Source: Branchiostoma floridae (lineage: Eukaryota; Chordata; Leptocardii; Amphioxiformes; Branchiostomatidae). From it: a stretch of 64,000 bases of DNA. The DNA lies in the NCBI RefSeq assembly GCF_000003815.2, contig NC_049982.1:7177440-7241439 (forward strand), read 5' to 3'. The position numbers and the translations under genes were made by a program. Shown piece by piece: positions 31,102-44,000 of the stretch (its first letter is position 1; every line of letters begins with the position of its first letter). Under the pieces are notes generated by a model, which did no database searches, was not told the DNA's origin, and saw nothing but the letters and a program-made list of their open reading frames with translations.

Positions 31102-31744
31102 ATGGCGCTGCGACTGCGACTTGTCGCGGTCTGTCTGCTCCTGTTTCTCGGTGATACGGGAGTCGCTGCCGGCTTCAACGTTACAGACATCGGCGGCACA
31201 CTCACGGACAATCTGACGCTGAGTCTGTCGGAAAGCCCTTACAATGTCGTACGGGACCTTGAGGTACCAGCTAACACCATTCTCACCGTCGAACCGGGCG
31301 TCCGCCTTTGGTTCAACGCGACTGGAATTACAGTGAGGGGGACGCTGATCGCTAATGGCACCGCGGACGACAAGATTGTCCTGCGGGGTCATCCCGACCT
31401 GACGGCCGACTTCAACCAGACCAGGGCTCGGTCATATGCCAACGTCAGACTGAATCCGTTGCGGAATCGACAAAATGAAGGTAGACTGGAGATTCTTCAC
31501 AACGGACAGTGGGGTACGGTCTGTGACTGGACCGAGTCGGGGACGTGGTCGGACACAGAGTCGACTGTGGCCTGCAGGATGCTCGGCTACCCTGACGGAG
31601 GACGCTACTCCAGCAGCTACAGGTACTACAGCAGGCCCAGCGCGTGGCTCTACAACGTCAGGTGCGCGGGAACGGAGGCATCACTTGAAGATTGTCAGTA
31701 CCCGGAGGTGGGCAACGTCAACACAGGAAGACCAGCTTACTGTG
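31102..31744 (+). CDS. giant gene exon 1: signal peptide, module A beta unit, most of SRCR-A
   Basis: Leader, then NVTDIGGTLTDNLTLSL, the SPYNVVRDLEVPANT beta unit and an SRCR domain (GRLEILHNGQWGTVCDW ... VACRMLGYPDGG ... LYNVRCAGTEASLEDC). The SRCR is completed by the first codons of exon 2. The donor is TGTG|GTGCGT, phase 1. A truncated copy is at 33795-34155. Confidence 0.92.
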
Positions 31745-34700
31745 GTGCGTTTGGCCCTGTTTTTTTTCTGTTGAATACTGAGAAAAGGATTTGTTTGGAA
31801 ACCTGCAGCTGCTTACTGATATGATAGTCGCTTTGAAATCAGTTATGAACCGGTTAACAACCCGCAAACTTTAAAAATTTGAGGATTCTGCATGTGTTAA
31901 GAAGCAATGACCTTCAGTCATTGTTAACTACTATATCCAATGAAACTTGTGTTGCTTTTCTTTTGGGACAAATTACATCTTGCCAGATTATCGGCATCTT
32001 TGTGATTGTCGTTTTAAAAGTCAGAGTATGTTAAAGTTAAAGTTTAGCACTGTTGTTTGAAGTAATGTGCATTCCCTGCCATGACACAGCGCGGGCGCAT
32101 ACATATAGCTTCTTTTGTTAATCCTACCCTAATGTTGCGCAAATGCTTTTACTTTTGCGTTTCTTCGGATTTTCTCGCCCAAAACAACGCTTGAGTGGTT
32201 TAAAGTATGAACAGCATGTGTTGAACAAGCATTCTCTTCAATCTGAGTTAGAAATAAATTGCCCACTTCATTGTACGTAAATACCGGACCTGTGACGTTG
32301 TGTGTGTGATATTGGGTGTGACGGAAGCTGGCGGAGTATGGGAGAAGGTTTTTCATACCTTTGCCATTTGCCAATTATCTTGTCTGACAATCAGTCGACC
32401 GAGTTAGATTGTAGCAGGGTATTCATGTCTGGATATCTTTATATTCTTACGACGTCTACAAAAGAACAAGCCACCCGCGGCAGCGACTCGGACATACGAT
32501 ATTTCCTGTTGGAACTAATAAGATTCGGTCTAACTTAATAAAATTAATGTAAAAGTAGGCGCCTTAATCACGAGATTATGAACGCTTGACTTGGTATATC
32601 GACTGATACAGCAGGGCTAGGCACTACTTTGCGCATGTCCACTGCAACGTAATCGCTTTTGCACACGGCTGCTGAATGGTTTCCAAACCTGTGGTATGTT
32701 CTCGAGACGATCTCACGGTGTTTACTGAACCCACCGAGCCATGGGTACATTTTGACCCACGGATCAGTCTGCCTGGGGGTAGCTTATTTATAGGCAGTCT
32801 GAAGAGCGAGTTCTTCTGCCCGCAGCTGTCAGCCTGTCGGGAATTTCACTGATAAATTACAAGCCCAATCAATTCAACGTTCTTTTGTGGTACATGTGTG
32901 TTATTTGGGGTTTTGGGACAGCAAGTTGATTGCCTGTGCTTTGCCTCTGTCAAGGCTCTAGGCCATTTTTTTTGCTGTTCACGTTTCCTTGTGTCGTTTT
33001 CTTGTGCCGTCTGGCACCTGGCGGATGACTGCATTGACGTCTACTTAGTAAAATTAGTACGCTAGAGGCGAGGTAAACACATTGAAAAAAAGTTACACTA
33101 TAAAAATTCGTTCTTTTGTGGTACATGTGTGTTACTGGCACAATCAAAAGTTGTTTCTAAAAGTAATGCAGTAATGTGGAAAGGAAAAGAACCCCAGGCT
33201 GGTGACTTTAGTGACTTTAAAGCCGGGACTACACGATGTCAACGACTGGCGATGACCTTGTTGATAGCCTGAAAGGTCGCTGAATCTCAAAACCGCCATA
33301 GAATAGACCATTTTTCCCTATCACATTTTACGGGGCTTGCAAACATCAGGAGATCTCTGAAATCACGCAGTGATCGAAAGGCCACCGCTGGCATACCGCT
33401 GTCACATGTAGCGAAAATCGATCAGACGACGAGTCTGCGAGCTCTAAATGACATTTTCGACATTAAGACGTCCGGTGTTCTCTCGATCATCTTGCGATTT
33501 TTAGGGATCGCCGGCGATTTTCAGGGGTCGTACAATGGTCGCGGTGCAGCGAAACATGTTCTTAACATAAGCAGCGACAGGTCGCCGGTGATCTTTGAGT
33601 TCGCATAGTTCGTTACCGAGTCGCCTGCAGGTCGTCCGTACCTCGCCTAGGTATCGGTCGACATTCGGTTGATAGTAGGACGTCAATCCAACGATTGAAG
33701 ACCGATTTCACCTCCAAAAATCAGACGATGCTCGCTAAAACTGAAACGGTGCCGCAGGAGTATCGCACAAAACTCTTGCGGCCTTCCTCCACATTTTGTC
33801 TGTTTGCTCCTATTTCTCCGTGATACGGGAGTTGCTGCCGGCTTCAACGTTACAGATATCGGCAGCACACTCACGGGCAATCTGACTGTCGGAAAGCCCT
33901 TACAATGCCGTACGGTACCTCGAGGTACCAGCTAATTCCATTCTCACCGTCGAACCGGGCGTCGGACTGTGATTCAACGCGACTGGAATCACAGTGCGGG
34001 GGACGCTGATCGCTACTGGCACCGGAGATGACAAGATTGTCCTGCGGGGCCATCCCGACGTGACGGCCGACTTCAACCAGACCAGGGCTTGGTCATATCC
34101 CAATGTCAGGCTGAATCCGTTGCGGAATCAACAAAATGAAGGTAGACTGGATATTTTTTTGGAAAAGTGGACAACATCATGAAAAGCCAAAAGGCGACTA
34201 TACGACTTAAGAGGAAGGTTTTTTAACCAATACATCATCCCAGTGATGACCTATGGAAGTGAGACATGGGCACTAAACACTACTCAAATGGTGATGCTTA
34301 GAGTTGCTCCGAGGAAAATGGAAAAAAGCAATGCTAGGTCACTCCGTGACAGAAAAAGAAACTCCTGGATCCGACTTCAGACAGAAGTTACAGACATCAT
34401 CACAGCAATAAACACAGCTAAACACCGCTGGGCAGGACACGTAGCGAGGCTACAGGACAACAGATGGACGCTACGAGTCACGGAGTGGACTCCCAGAGAA
34501 TGGAGGAGTCGCAGAGGGACGCCATGCACCAGGTGGAGAGACAACCTGCAGAAACACCTAGGTCCCACCTGGCCACAGACTGCAAGATGCAGAAGAGTCT
34601 GGAATAGTACGAGCGAGGGGTTCCTCAGAGAGAGTGACAACGCCCTGCCATGATGATGATGATGAGTGAACCTTATCGACAATTGTACATGATAGAAAAC

Positions 34701-35040
34701 ATATCGAACTACGAAATATTATAGATAAGCGTATTTATGTCACATTATCATATAGCCAGGCCCCGCGGAGCAATCAGAAGGCCCCGTTCCACGTTGGTTA
34801 TGACGCAGTAACATATAGATTCCGGCCAGGCCGGTGTGTTCGCTCCTTCTGATTGGTCGAAATGAAGTAAAAAATTTGATTGTGGATGTAGGAGCCTTAA
34901 GTTGGGCATTATATCGGTAATGATAATAGCAATTCGAAAATATCGGTCTGTGTACCAGATATAGATTGAAGTGTGTCCCAGTATATCAACGCGTCGTCTC
35001 CCCCTGTCTGTGTGTTTGTCTCTCTTTGTCTCTCTGTCTC

Positions 35041-35092
<52 letters not shown>

Positions 35093-38000
35093 TGCGATAT
35101 TGCCCTGACATGTTGGGTGGCTGGTGTTTCTCAGTATTGTAATGCCGCCGGTAAACAGTTAGATATAGACACAAATGAGACATGCATCAATACTTTCACT
35201 TAATGTCGGCTAATGGTGGAATAAATTAGCAACAGCACGTAGGGGCGATCTAGAATTAGCCACGCACTTTCAACTCTGAGGTATCAATAGTTTTCCCACT
35301 TTTACATCTCCCCGGATTTCGATACTAAACCCGTATCATTTGTGTACGTGACATTGTGGGACGCAAAAGTATGCGTTTATATAACTTAGCAAGTTTTATT
35401 TATGTCATTAATTCTGTCTGACAATCATTTTTGCTATGACTGCAGCCATAAAATATTTCCTGGTGAAACTGTAATAGGTCAAGCTTCACAAAAGGAAAAA
35501 AAAATCTCTGCCTTAATCTCAAGATTATATTCCCCCGGCTAGGTATAAGGTGAATGACCCACCAAAAGCTAGACATCACTTTGGATAGGTTCATCGCAAA
35601 GTATATGGTTATACACACGACAACCGAATGAATCGAATTGAATTGAATTGTGCACGGCTTTAGGACTAGGACTTGATAAAACGTGTGGGATCTGCTATAT
35701 CATGGTGCGATATCACAGTTTTTACAAAAATACCAAATTATGAGTACATTTTGAACTGCGTCACAGACCAGACTGACTGTGAGTAATTTGTTTTTGCAGA
35801 TGACTGCCGGCCAATTAAACTGATAAATTACCGGCTCAGTGAAGTCAACACCCAATTTTCTTTTGTGTTACACACAAAGGTAACAGTCTGTACCAGTCTG
35901 ATACTGGCAACATCAATACGGTCACATTCGATGTGTTTGGGGTGACCTGCGATTACTGGCCGATCTCCAAAATCCTGCAGTAGTTGAGAAGACAGCTGTC
36001 CTGTTGCTGACGTAAACCCACGGTTACACATGTGATCATGGCCCCGACCAATAGCAAACCGTGGTTGACGGAAGATCGGGAGCAGTCTGGCCAGTTTTAA
36101 GTCATGCCCATCTTTTAGCGCTACCGGCATGCATGTCCCAAACATGTCCTAACCATGTCACAACCATTTCCTAACATGTACCGAGCCCCGAATGTTTTAT
36201 AACTACGCTCAACCATCTATACCCCTAGTCGCAGGCTGCCGAGTCCTTCGAATTCCTCGCTGATTTCTAATCGATAGCCAACACTCTCACGATTGAACTC
36301 AGAAGTCAGATATTATCAAAAGAAGTACTATTTTCTTTTATAACCCAAATGATTTCATTCGGATGATTTACGTTGTAAACATCATCGAGAGAACAAAATG
36401 GCGATCACATTCAGCTTCAATGCGACTTTTAGGGTTCTTCAATTTTGGGGGGCTGATGAGTGGCGGTTGGGTGAAGGTCTAGGTTCGAGTTTCTCTTTTC
36501 CTTCCGCGAGAGAAAGTATAGTCAAACCTATCTATAGCTAATATATCTGCGCGATTCAACCTCTGCTTGGAGAGTATATAATTTCGGCCTCTCGTGTTCG
36601 GGGTCTCTCTGGTACCTATGGGTCTCTTTTGAGTAATTAAACTCATTTGTTAGAAATTGATGATTGAGATTCACAGATTGGGTGTTCTAGTGATAAAGAC
36701 ATAAACAAATTAACTGAAAATTTGTTTTTCCCAGTAAGGAGAAAGCCCATAGTCGATGGTCTTTTTAGCGAATGCCCACAAACGCCCACTCTGGAGAAGT
36801 CCGCGCTGCACGAATCTCATTTTTTTTTGCTTGGAATATGTCCACGTTGTGCTCCCATGTATTAATCCTGAGTTTCAAGTCAACCCATCGTTCCGAAGTG
36901 ACATAAATCAAAGTTGACGATTTTCGATGGTCTTTTTAGCGAACGCCCAGCAAAATGTCTTTTTAGCGAATGCCCACCATATCCACAAAAATATCGGCCG
37001 TCGCGCAACGGCACCTAAACCTACCGCCACAAACATGTTCAAGATGGTGTCCCATTAATGTGTACGGAGTTTCCGTGCTCTACAAGCATTTTAAGTCCCT
37101 GTTTTCGGTCAAAATGTATGGCGCCGATACTGCCAACATTAACTATTACAATTCAAAATGGCGGGCACTAGTCACGTGACCTCCTTACGGGACTGTTCTA
37201 TAAGTATCGCGGGAGGGGCTGTTGTAGCATAGCTTATTATACAACCATTTTAGAGTGAATTCTGAACAAGATTTTCAATTCATAGTGCTATCATCTGACT
37301 GATATTTACATTGTGGTCCTTTTTCCTGTGCTATTATTACCCGGGTTTGAGGGACTTAGTGCAAATATGGATATTGATTCACCTCAGTACCCAATTAATG
37401 TACAAAAGGCTCAGACACATTAGTATTATAAACCTGACTAGGGGCAGGTAACCAATACTAGAAAAACATAGCTATTTATTATTAACTGTATTTCCTTTGA
37501 TTACAGACCAGGTAAGACACCGTACAGGTGAGTAAGGTGCGTTTCCGTTTATAACTGACCAGGTAAGACACCGTACAGGTGAGTAACGTGTATTTCCTTT
37601 GATTACAGACCAGGTAAGACACCGTAAAGGTGAGTAAGGTGTGTTTCCGTTTATAACTGACCAGGTAAGACACCGTACAGGTGAGTAACGTGTATTTCCT
37701 TTGATTACAGACCAGGTAAGACACCGTAAAGGTGAGTAAGGTGCGTTTCCGTTTATAACTGACCAGGTAAGACACCGTACAGGTGAGTAACGTGTATTTC
37801 CTTTGATTACAGACCAGGTAAGACACCGTACAGGTGAGTAACGTGTAAATATAATGTAAATTATAATGTAAATAGTATTGTTAATAATAAATAGCTATGT
37901 TTTTCTAGTATTGGTTACTTGCCCCTAGTCAGGTTTATAATACTAATGTGTCTGAGCCTTTTGTACATGAATTGGGTACTGAGGTGAATCAATATCCATA

Positions 38001-41000
38001 TTTGCACTAAGTTCCTCAAACCCGGGTAATAATAGCACAGGAAAAAGGACCACAATGTAAATATCAGTCAGATGATAGCACTATGATCTATGAATTGAAA
38101 ATCTTGTTCAGAATTCACTCTAAAATGGTTGTATAATAAGTTATGCTACAACAGCCCCTCCCGCGATACTTATAGAACAGTCCCGTAAGGAGGTCACGTG
38201 ACTAGTGCCCGCCATTTTGAATTGTAATAGTTAATGTTGGCAGTATCGGCGCCATACATTTTGACCAAAAACAGGGACTTAAAATGCTTGTAGAGCACGG
38301 AAACTCCGTACACATTAATGGGACACCATCTTGAACATGTTTGTGGCGGTAGGTTTAGGTGCCGTTGCGCGACGGCCGATATTTTTGTGGATATAGTGGG
38401 CATTCGCTAAAAAGACATTTTGCTGGGCGTTCGCTAAAAAGACCATCGAAAATCGTCAACTTTGATTTATGTCACTTCGGAACGATGGATTGACTTGAAA
38501 CTCAGGATTAATACATGGGAGCACAACGTGGACATATTCCAAGCAAAAAAAAATGAGATTCGTGCAGCGCGGACTTCTCCAGAGTGGGCGTTTGTGGGCA
38601 TTCGCTAAAAAGACCCTAGGTTCGGCCTCTCGTGACCGCCGTCTCTCGGATACTTATGGGGTCTCTTCTGAATAATTAAGCTCATTTGTTAAAAACTGAT
38701 GATTGAAAATCACAGAATGAGTGCTGTAGTGATAGAAAACATTAAAGAATTGATTGAAAATTTATTTTCGCAGTTATGAGAAAGCCCCCACACGTACAAT
38801 GGTACAGTTGGCCCCTCGTGCCCGGCCTGTGGTGACCCATATGGCTGGCACGGGGAGCGCTCCTTACCCCACTCTCTTTCTCACCAAGTAACATTGTCCC
38901 GATCGTCTCAAAATTCAACTGACCCTGTTAAATCTACACAAAACCATTAATATTACCATGCGCAATGGTGGTAAATTCGCTGACTTCTATGGCCGCTATA
39001 GTCAGGTTTGACGGTACATTTTCTCTTTCACAGTTTGCCAAGTAAGCCTGGAATGTAGGTCTTTCTTCAAAACTGGTGAATGGGTAGAATTTGTAGCACT
39101 TCTGGCTGCACGGTTTTGCATGGTTTGCAGTTTGTCTACCTGTGTTCGTTTTGTCACGGAAGAGAGAATAGAGGCACAATAATCTAGATGTGACAGAACA
39201 AGTAATTCTATGTTCTACCACAGGGAAAGAAGTGTCAGCGGAAAACAAGGTGGTTCAGCTTACCGGGGCTTAAATGGACGAATTCAGAGCCCGTCAGACT
39301 CATCTCTATTTAGTCATCCTGGATTAAAGGATGTATTGCACAGATAGGAACAAGATTATTGAAACCCCATTGTCAGGCCAATAATTGCAAAGGCATAGTT
39401 TTTCAACCATATATTATCATAACTACTTGTATGTTGTCGATATCCTTTAAGTGTAAAATGAAGGGGCCTTCATTGTAATATGGACCTATTATAGCAAACC
39501 AATGATATAACTTAATGATATGATGAGTAAGCCGAGAAAAAAATATTTAGCAAACTGTTCTTCTGAGGAGGGTTAAACGCGCCAACGTTTAGGGTCTATC
39601 AGTGTTCATGGCAGGAATGCATCTGATGCGTGTAGATTGAGATAGCAGAACACAGTTTTCGGCCTATGGGGATTTTTATAGTTAAGGGCCACATGGTGAC
39701 TGGCTTAGACGCATTAAAAAATATAGTAGAGTGCACTTTTGGAATACCATAAACGGATATGTTTGAGTTGAAGGTGCGGGACACAAAATATTAAAAAACA
39801 AAAAAAATCCTGTCGACGTATCGTCTTCTCACGCCCTCTTTGAAATGCCCCTCTGCGAAGGTCACAGAACTGCAGCCGGCTTACACTAGAAAGACAGTTG
39901 CGTAATGGGGCGTATTTGTACACAAAATTGAATACTTTCACAATCCAAATTATGCATTCTCAAAGTCGACACCTTCTGTGACTACGTAGCACAGTTTATA
40001 TCTGGATGCCTCTCAAATAAGGCTGTTTGCCGCTCCTTCAACAGTTTTATATTTACTACTTTATCTACCCCCGGGATTCACCCATTAATACTGTGTTCTG
40101 CTACCTTGAATGGCAGACTGTTCAAAAGTGAAAGTGAATCAGACTCGAATGAATGAAATGAGCCGTGACCTTTGATCTTATCTCCAGGCACGGATGATGA
40201 CGTCGGGCTCGTCTGCGACGGCACGAGGGACATGGACACGGACGGAAGAGACCTGTGGAACGGTGTCCAGTTTGATGACGCCGCCTACACAACCGTCACC
40301 GAGGGTCGCGTCAGATCGTCCCGGTCACCATCTGTCCTAAACCACGTCACCATTGACGGAGCCGGGGCGGCCTCATGGCCTGCGTGGGTGAGCACGGCTG
40401 TGGCCATACGCGGAACGCCTCCTACCATGACTAATCTTATTATCATCAACTCATTCAGGTCTGGTATCAAACTGCTGCACATGAAGTCCGACCTTCGCAT
40501 GTCGAACATAAACCTCACCGGAAACGGCGCCATCAGCGTGGAGACGAACCCACTCCACAATGTCTATCTGCACAAGGTGAACATAGAGGACAGCAGACGG
40601 GAAAGTCTGCTGTTCAAGGAGAGGAACCCCAATGAGACCCCACGTGACTTCTGCACCTTAGACACCACTGGCAGCGGCGACCAGATTAGATTACGTTTCC
40701 CGTCGTACTTCAGGGGTATTCCCGTCGATACTCCACCGCAGATTGCGTTAAGGTAAAACGATTCTGTTTGTATTAGAGACATTTTTAAAATACAGTTACA
40801 CATGGAATATTATCTGCTTTACGTTTATACTGATTCATAGTCGATTAATTTCTATGCCAACCGACTTGATAAGTAACAGAGTTTTTCGTGTTGTGGAAAA
40901 AGACATCAAAATGGACGTAGGTTTCAATTCATTACACTAATAACATTTGAAAGCAAGTTTGTGCTTGAATTATTAACAATACTTACATATATACAACGAA

Positions 41001-44000
41001 CGAGACACAAGCGGCACCTGTTCCTTAGTATTATCGAACTATCCCATCCCAGGTCATAACGACAGACCCTGGGAAGATGATCACAGTACAGTACATCACC
41101 ATGTCATCTGACCCACGGAACGGACACTCGCCCATGATGTTTCAAGTTAGAGATGGGGCAACTGGGGATGCACCTTTCCTGGACGACGGTAGCAGAGTCA
41201 CGGCGGAACGCAAGTCATTGACCACCGGACAGTACAGCATCTGGCTCCGGCTCCGGTCTATGTACTACAGCGAGGATAGGTTCACCATTGTTTTGACCAG
41301 TCATGATACTCCAGGTAAGTTCTTGCATATGTTTCTATTAATTTATTCGAAATGTTTACCTTGTACTACCTCTATGGTAATTTGATATAAAAATTGAGTG
41401 GGTGGTTCGCGATAGCGCCATATCCTGTAGTCACATACAATAACGTTCGCGAAAGTTTTTAGTTCACGGTGAAAAGACACCCGTGAAAACTGGGAACGTA
41501 AAACCATTGCGAACATTTCTGCATCTAAAGTTCATATTGTTCATGCTCTGTATTTTTTACGTGGTAGTCGTTTTAATTCTACGTAGCTACACTCTTCTTG
41601 TTTGCCATATTCGTCATCCTCTATTCATTAAAAACGCCGGTTGTATAACGTCAAACACAAAACCACACCAACAGGTCCAGCCATTCTGATCGAGGACTGC
41701 AAAGTCGCCAACGGCATTAGTCTGTCCGGGTACAAACGCGCGGTAAAGATCGACGGTACCGAGGTGTCGTCATCGGAGGGGACAGGTCTGTTTTCTGAAG
41801 GCAATGGAGACCTTAGCGTGACACAGACTACCTTCACGGGAAACTCTGATGGAATTGTTGTGGTTAGAAGGAACGCCTTTGACCAGGCAAACATACAAAT
41901 AAAAAATGTCACCTTTCATGAGACCAGAAAAGTAGGCCTGCGTCTGGAGAACCCCATGGGGCTGCGCTTATCGGTAGAGGACAGTCAGTTTATTCAAAAT
42001 AAGGGCAAGTCCATCGTCGTAACCGACTTCGAGGCAATTGAATCTACAGTCATCAACAGCACATTTTCGAATAATTCAGATGTTTGTATAGTTTTCTCAA
42101 AACAAAGCTCGGTAGATCACCCTTTCGACGTTGCCATAACAGGAAACAGCTTCTTTCAGAACAGCGGACCGCGTATTGTTCATCTCGACATACCGGAGAA
42201 CAGCGACCCATCAGTGACGTCTGTTGTAGAGTTCGTCGATAATATATTAGAGGCTAACACAGTTTTGAATCCGTTTCAAAGTGCGTATGGATGTTCCAGT
42301 AAATGTCTCTACGCAGTTCTTGTCGTACACGAGGTGGTCACAACCCTGCAAGATAATATCTTCACGAACCCAGCCGCTCGATATCAACTATCGACTACAG
42401 GCTCGACGTCACCGCAACCAATAAATGCAACGCACAACTACTGGGGAACTACAGAGGGACCGGATATCGTAAACATTCTCTTTGGCAAGTCGCACCGATA
42501 CACTTTGAGAGAGATATTGTTCGCACCTTATTTTCTATCTCCAACAAAGGCAAATATAAGTGCACCATATTTCCCTGCATGGCCTGATTTCTACAGAAAT
42601 GACAGTATCGGCGGCGTGGTACAAGGAGACCTCTACCTGTCCGCTGCAGGCAGTCCGTACTATGTGTCCGGTGACATCATCATCCCCTCAAACAGCTCCC
42701 TCTACATCGAAGCTGGAACTACACTTGAGTTCGCGCAAGACGTAGGTTTGTTCGTTCAAGGGAGACTAGTGGCAAATGGCAGCGATGAAGAAAGAGTTCA
42801 GTTTATGTCGGTTAAGAAAGATAACGGCAGTACGCCATCAGACAGAAAGGACTTTATCAGGCTCACGGGAGGTAATCACACGTGGGAGGGGTATGTACAA
42901 GTCTTTGTGAATGAATCTTGGCAGGCCGTTTGCAGAGATAATGACTGGCTTGTGACAGATTCCGAAAGGATCTGCCATCATCTTGGATACAAGGGCATAG
43001 AAACAGACGTCCATGGCAGGCGACCATTTTCTGAATCCACATGGCAGCGCAATTTGACATGCGGTGACCTGTTTGAAGCAGGACAAACGCGATGCCTGAA
43101 TCCCGTCAACACCACAGAATGTGCATCGGTGTTGTATGTAGTTTGTGACGAGTCCCCTTGGCTCGGTTTACACTTCACACTCACAGCAGCGCCCAGCGTC
43201 CTGCGGAACATCGACGTGTCCGGGAGCAGAACCGGGCTGCGCGTTGATTTCCACAGCCACAGGATGTCCAACATCCGCGTGCGTGACGTACAGGAAAACG
43301 GTATCATTCTTCGACAACGCAATGCCCTACGGAAGCCCTCAATGTGTGACGACTGCAGTCTTGAAAACATTGGAGGTCACGGTATACAGGTCTATTCCAC
43401 GCCTTCATTAATCAGGAAGACCTCCATTCAGAACGTCGTAGGAAACGGTATAGACATTAGGGGCATCACACCAGAAGACGTCATGAGGGCAACGTCACTG
43501 ACACCGCTTTCTGTCAGACACTCTATTTGCTCCGGTAACAGAGCCTTGGATGCGGGAGAACGTGTTTTGGTAGAGCTGAATAGCGTCGATAGCTGCGTGG
43601 AGTTTTTTTCCACAGTGCCAGGCCACGTCATTGCGGTACAGGCCATGTTTCAGACTAGCGATACAATGCTGTCGCTGAGCATTCACGATGGTGGTTCAGC
43701 TGAATCAGGCCAGGAGTGGACCATTGATGACGAGGAAGCAGACGTATTTGTTTCAACCAGTCAGACCATTGCCCTTGTATATGAACCATCTGGATCGGAG
43801 AACAAGACATATCTTCTGGTAGAGGCATTGCAAAATAGCGATTGGCAACATCTGGTTAGTGAGGACATGAAACGGGACATGATGATTGAACACACAACCA
43901 TATCTAACGCTAACATTGGGATTTTCTTTGATCAATCAGAAGAAAATAATGGTAACCTACGCCACTTCCTAATGACGGATTCGTCAGCAATGGGCTGTAA

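Noticed and set aside
33210-33700. Possible MITE starting AAGCCGGGACTACACGATGTC
   Set aside because: I could not find an inverse end or target duplication nearby, so it is only noted as repeat-like intron.
34909-35091. Short minus frame of alternating Arg-Glu repeats
   Set aside because: Translation of the (CT)n microsatellite.
37482-37826. 114-codon minus frame with 17-residue repeats
   Set aside because: It stays open only because the DNA period (51) is a multiple of three; there is no start context, domain or conservation.
37490-37850. CRISPR-like regular repeat array
   Set aside because: Units are contiguous 51-bp repeats with no unique spacers, lie inside a eukaryotic foldback element, and no cas-like gene is present.
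36970-38403. Mirror-image 69-codon frames in the two foldback arms
   Set aside because: Same sequence twice by inversion; no recognised domain and no evidence of expression.
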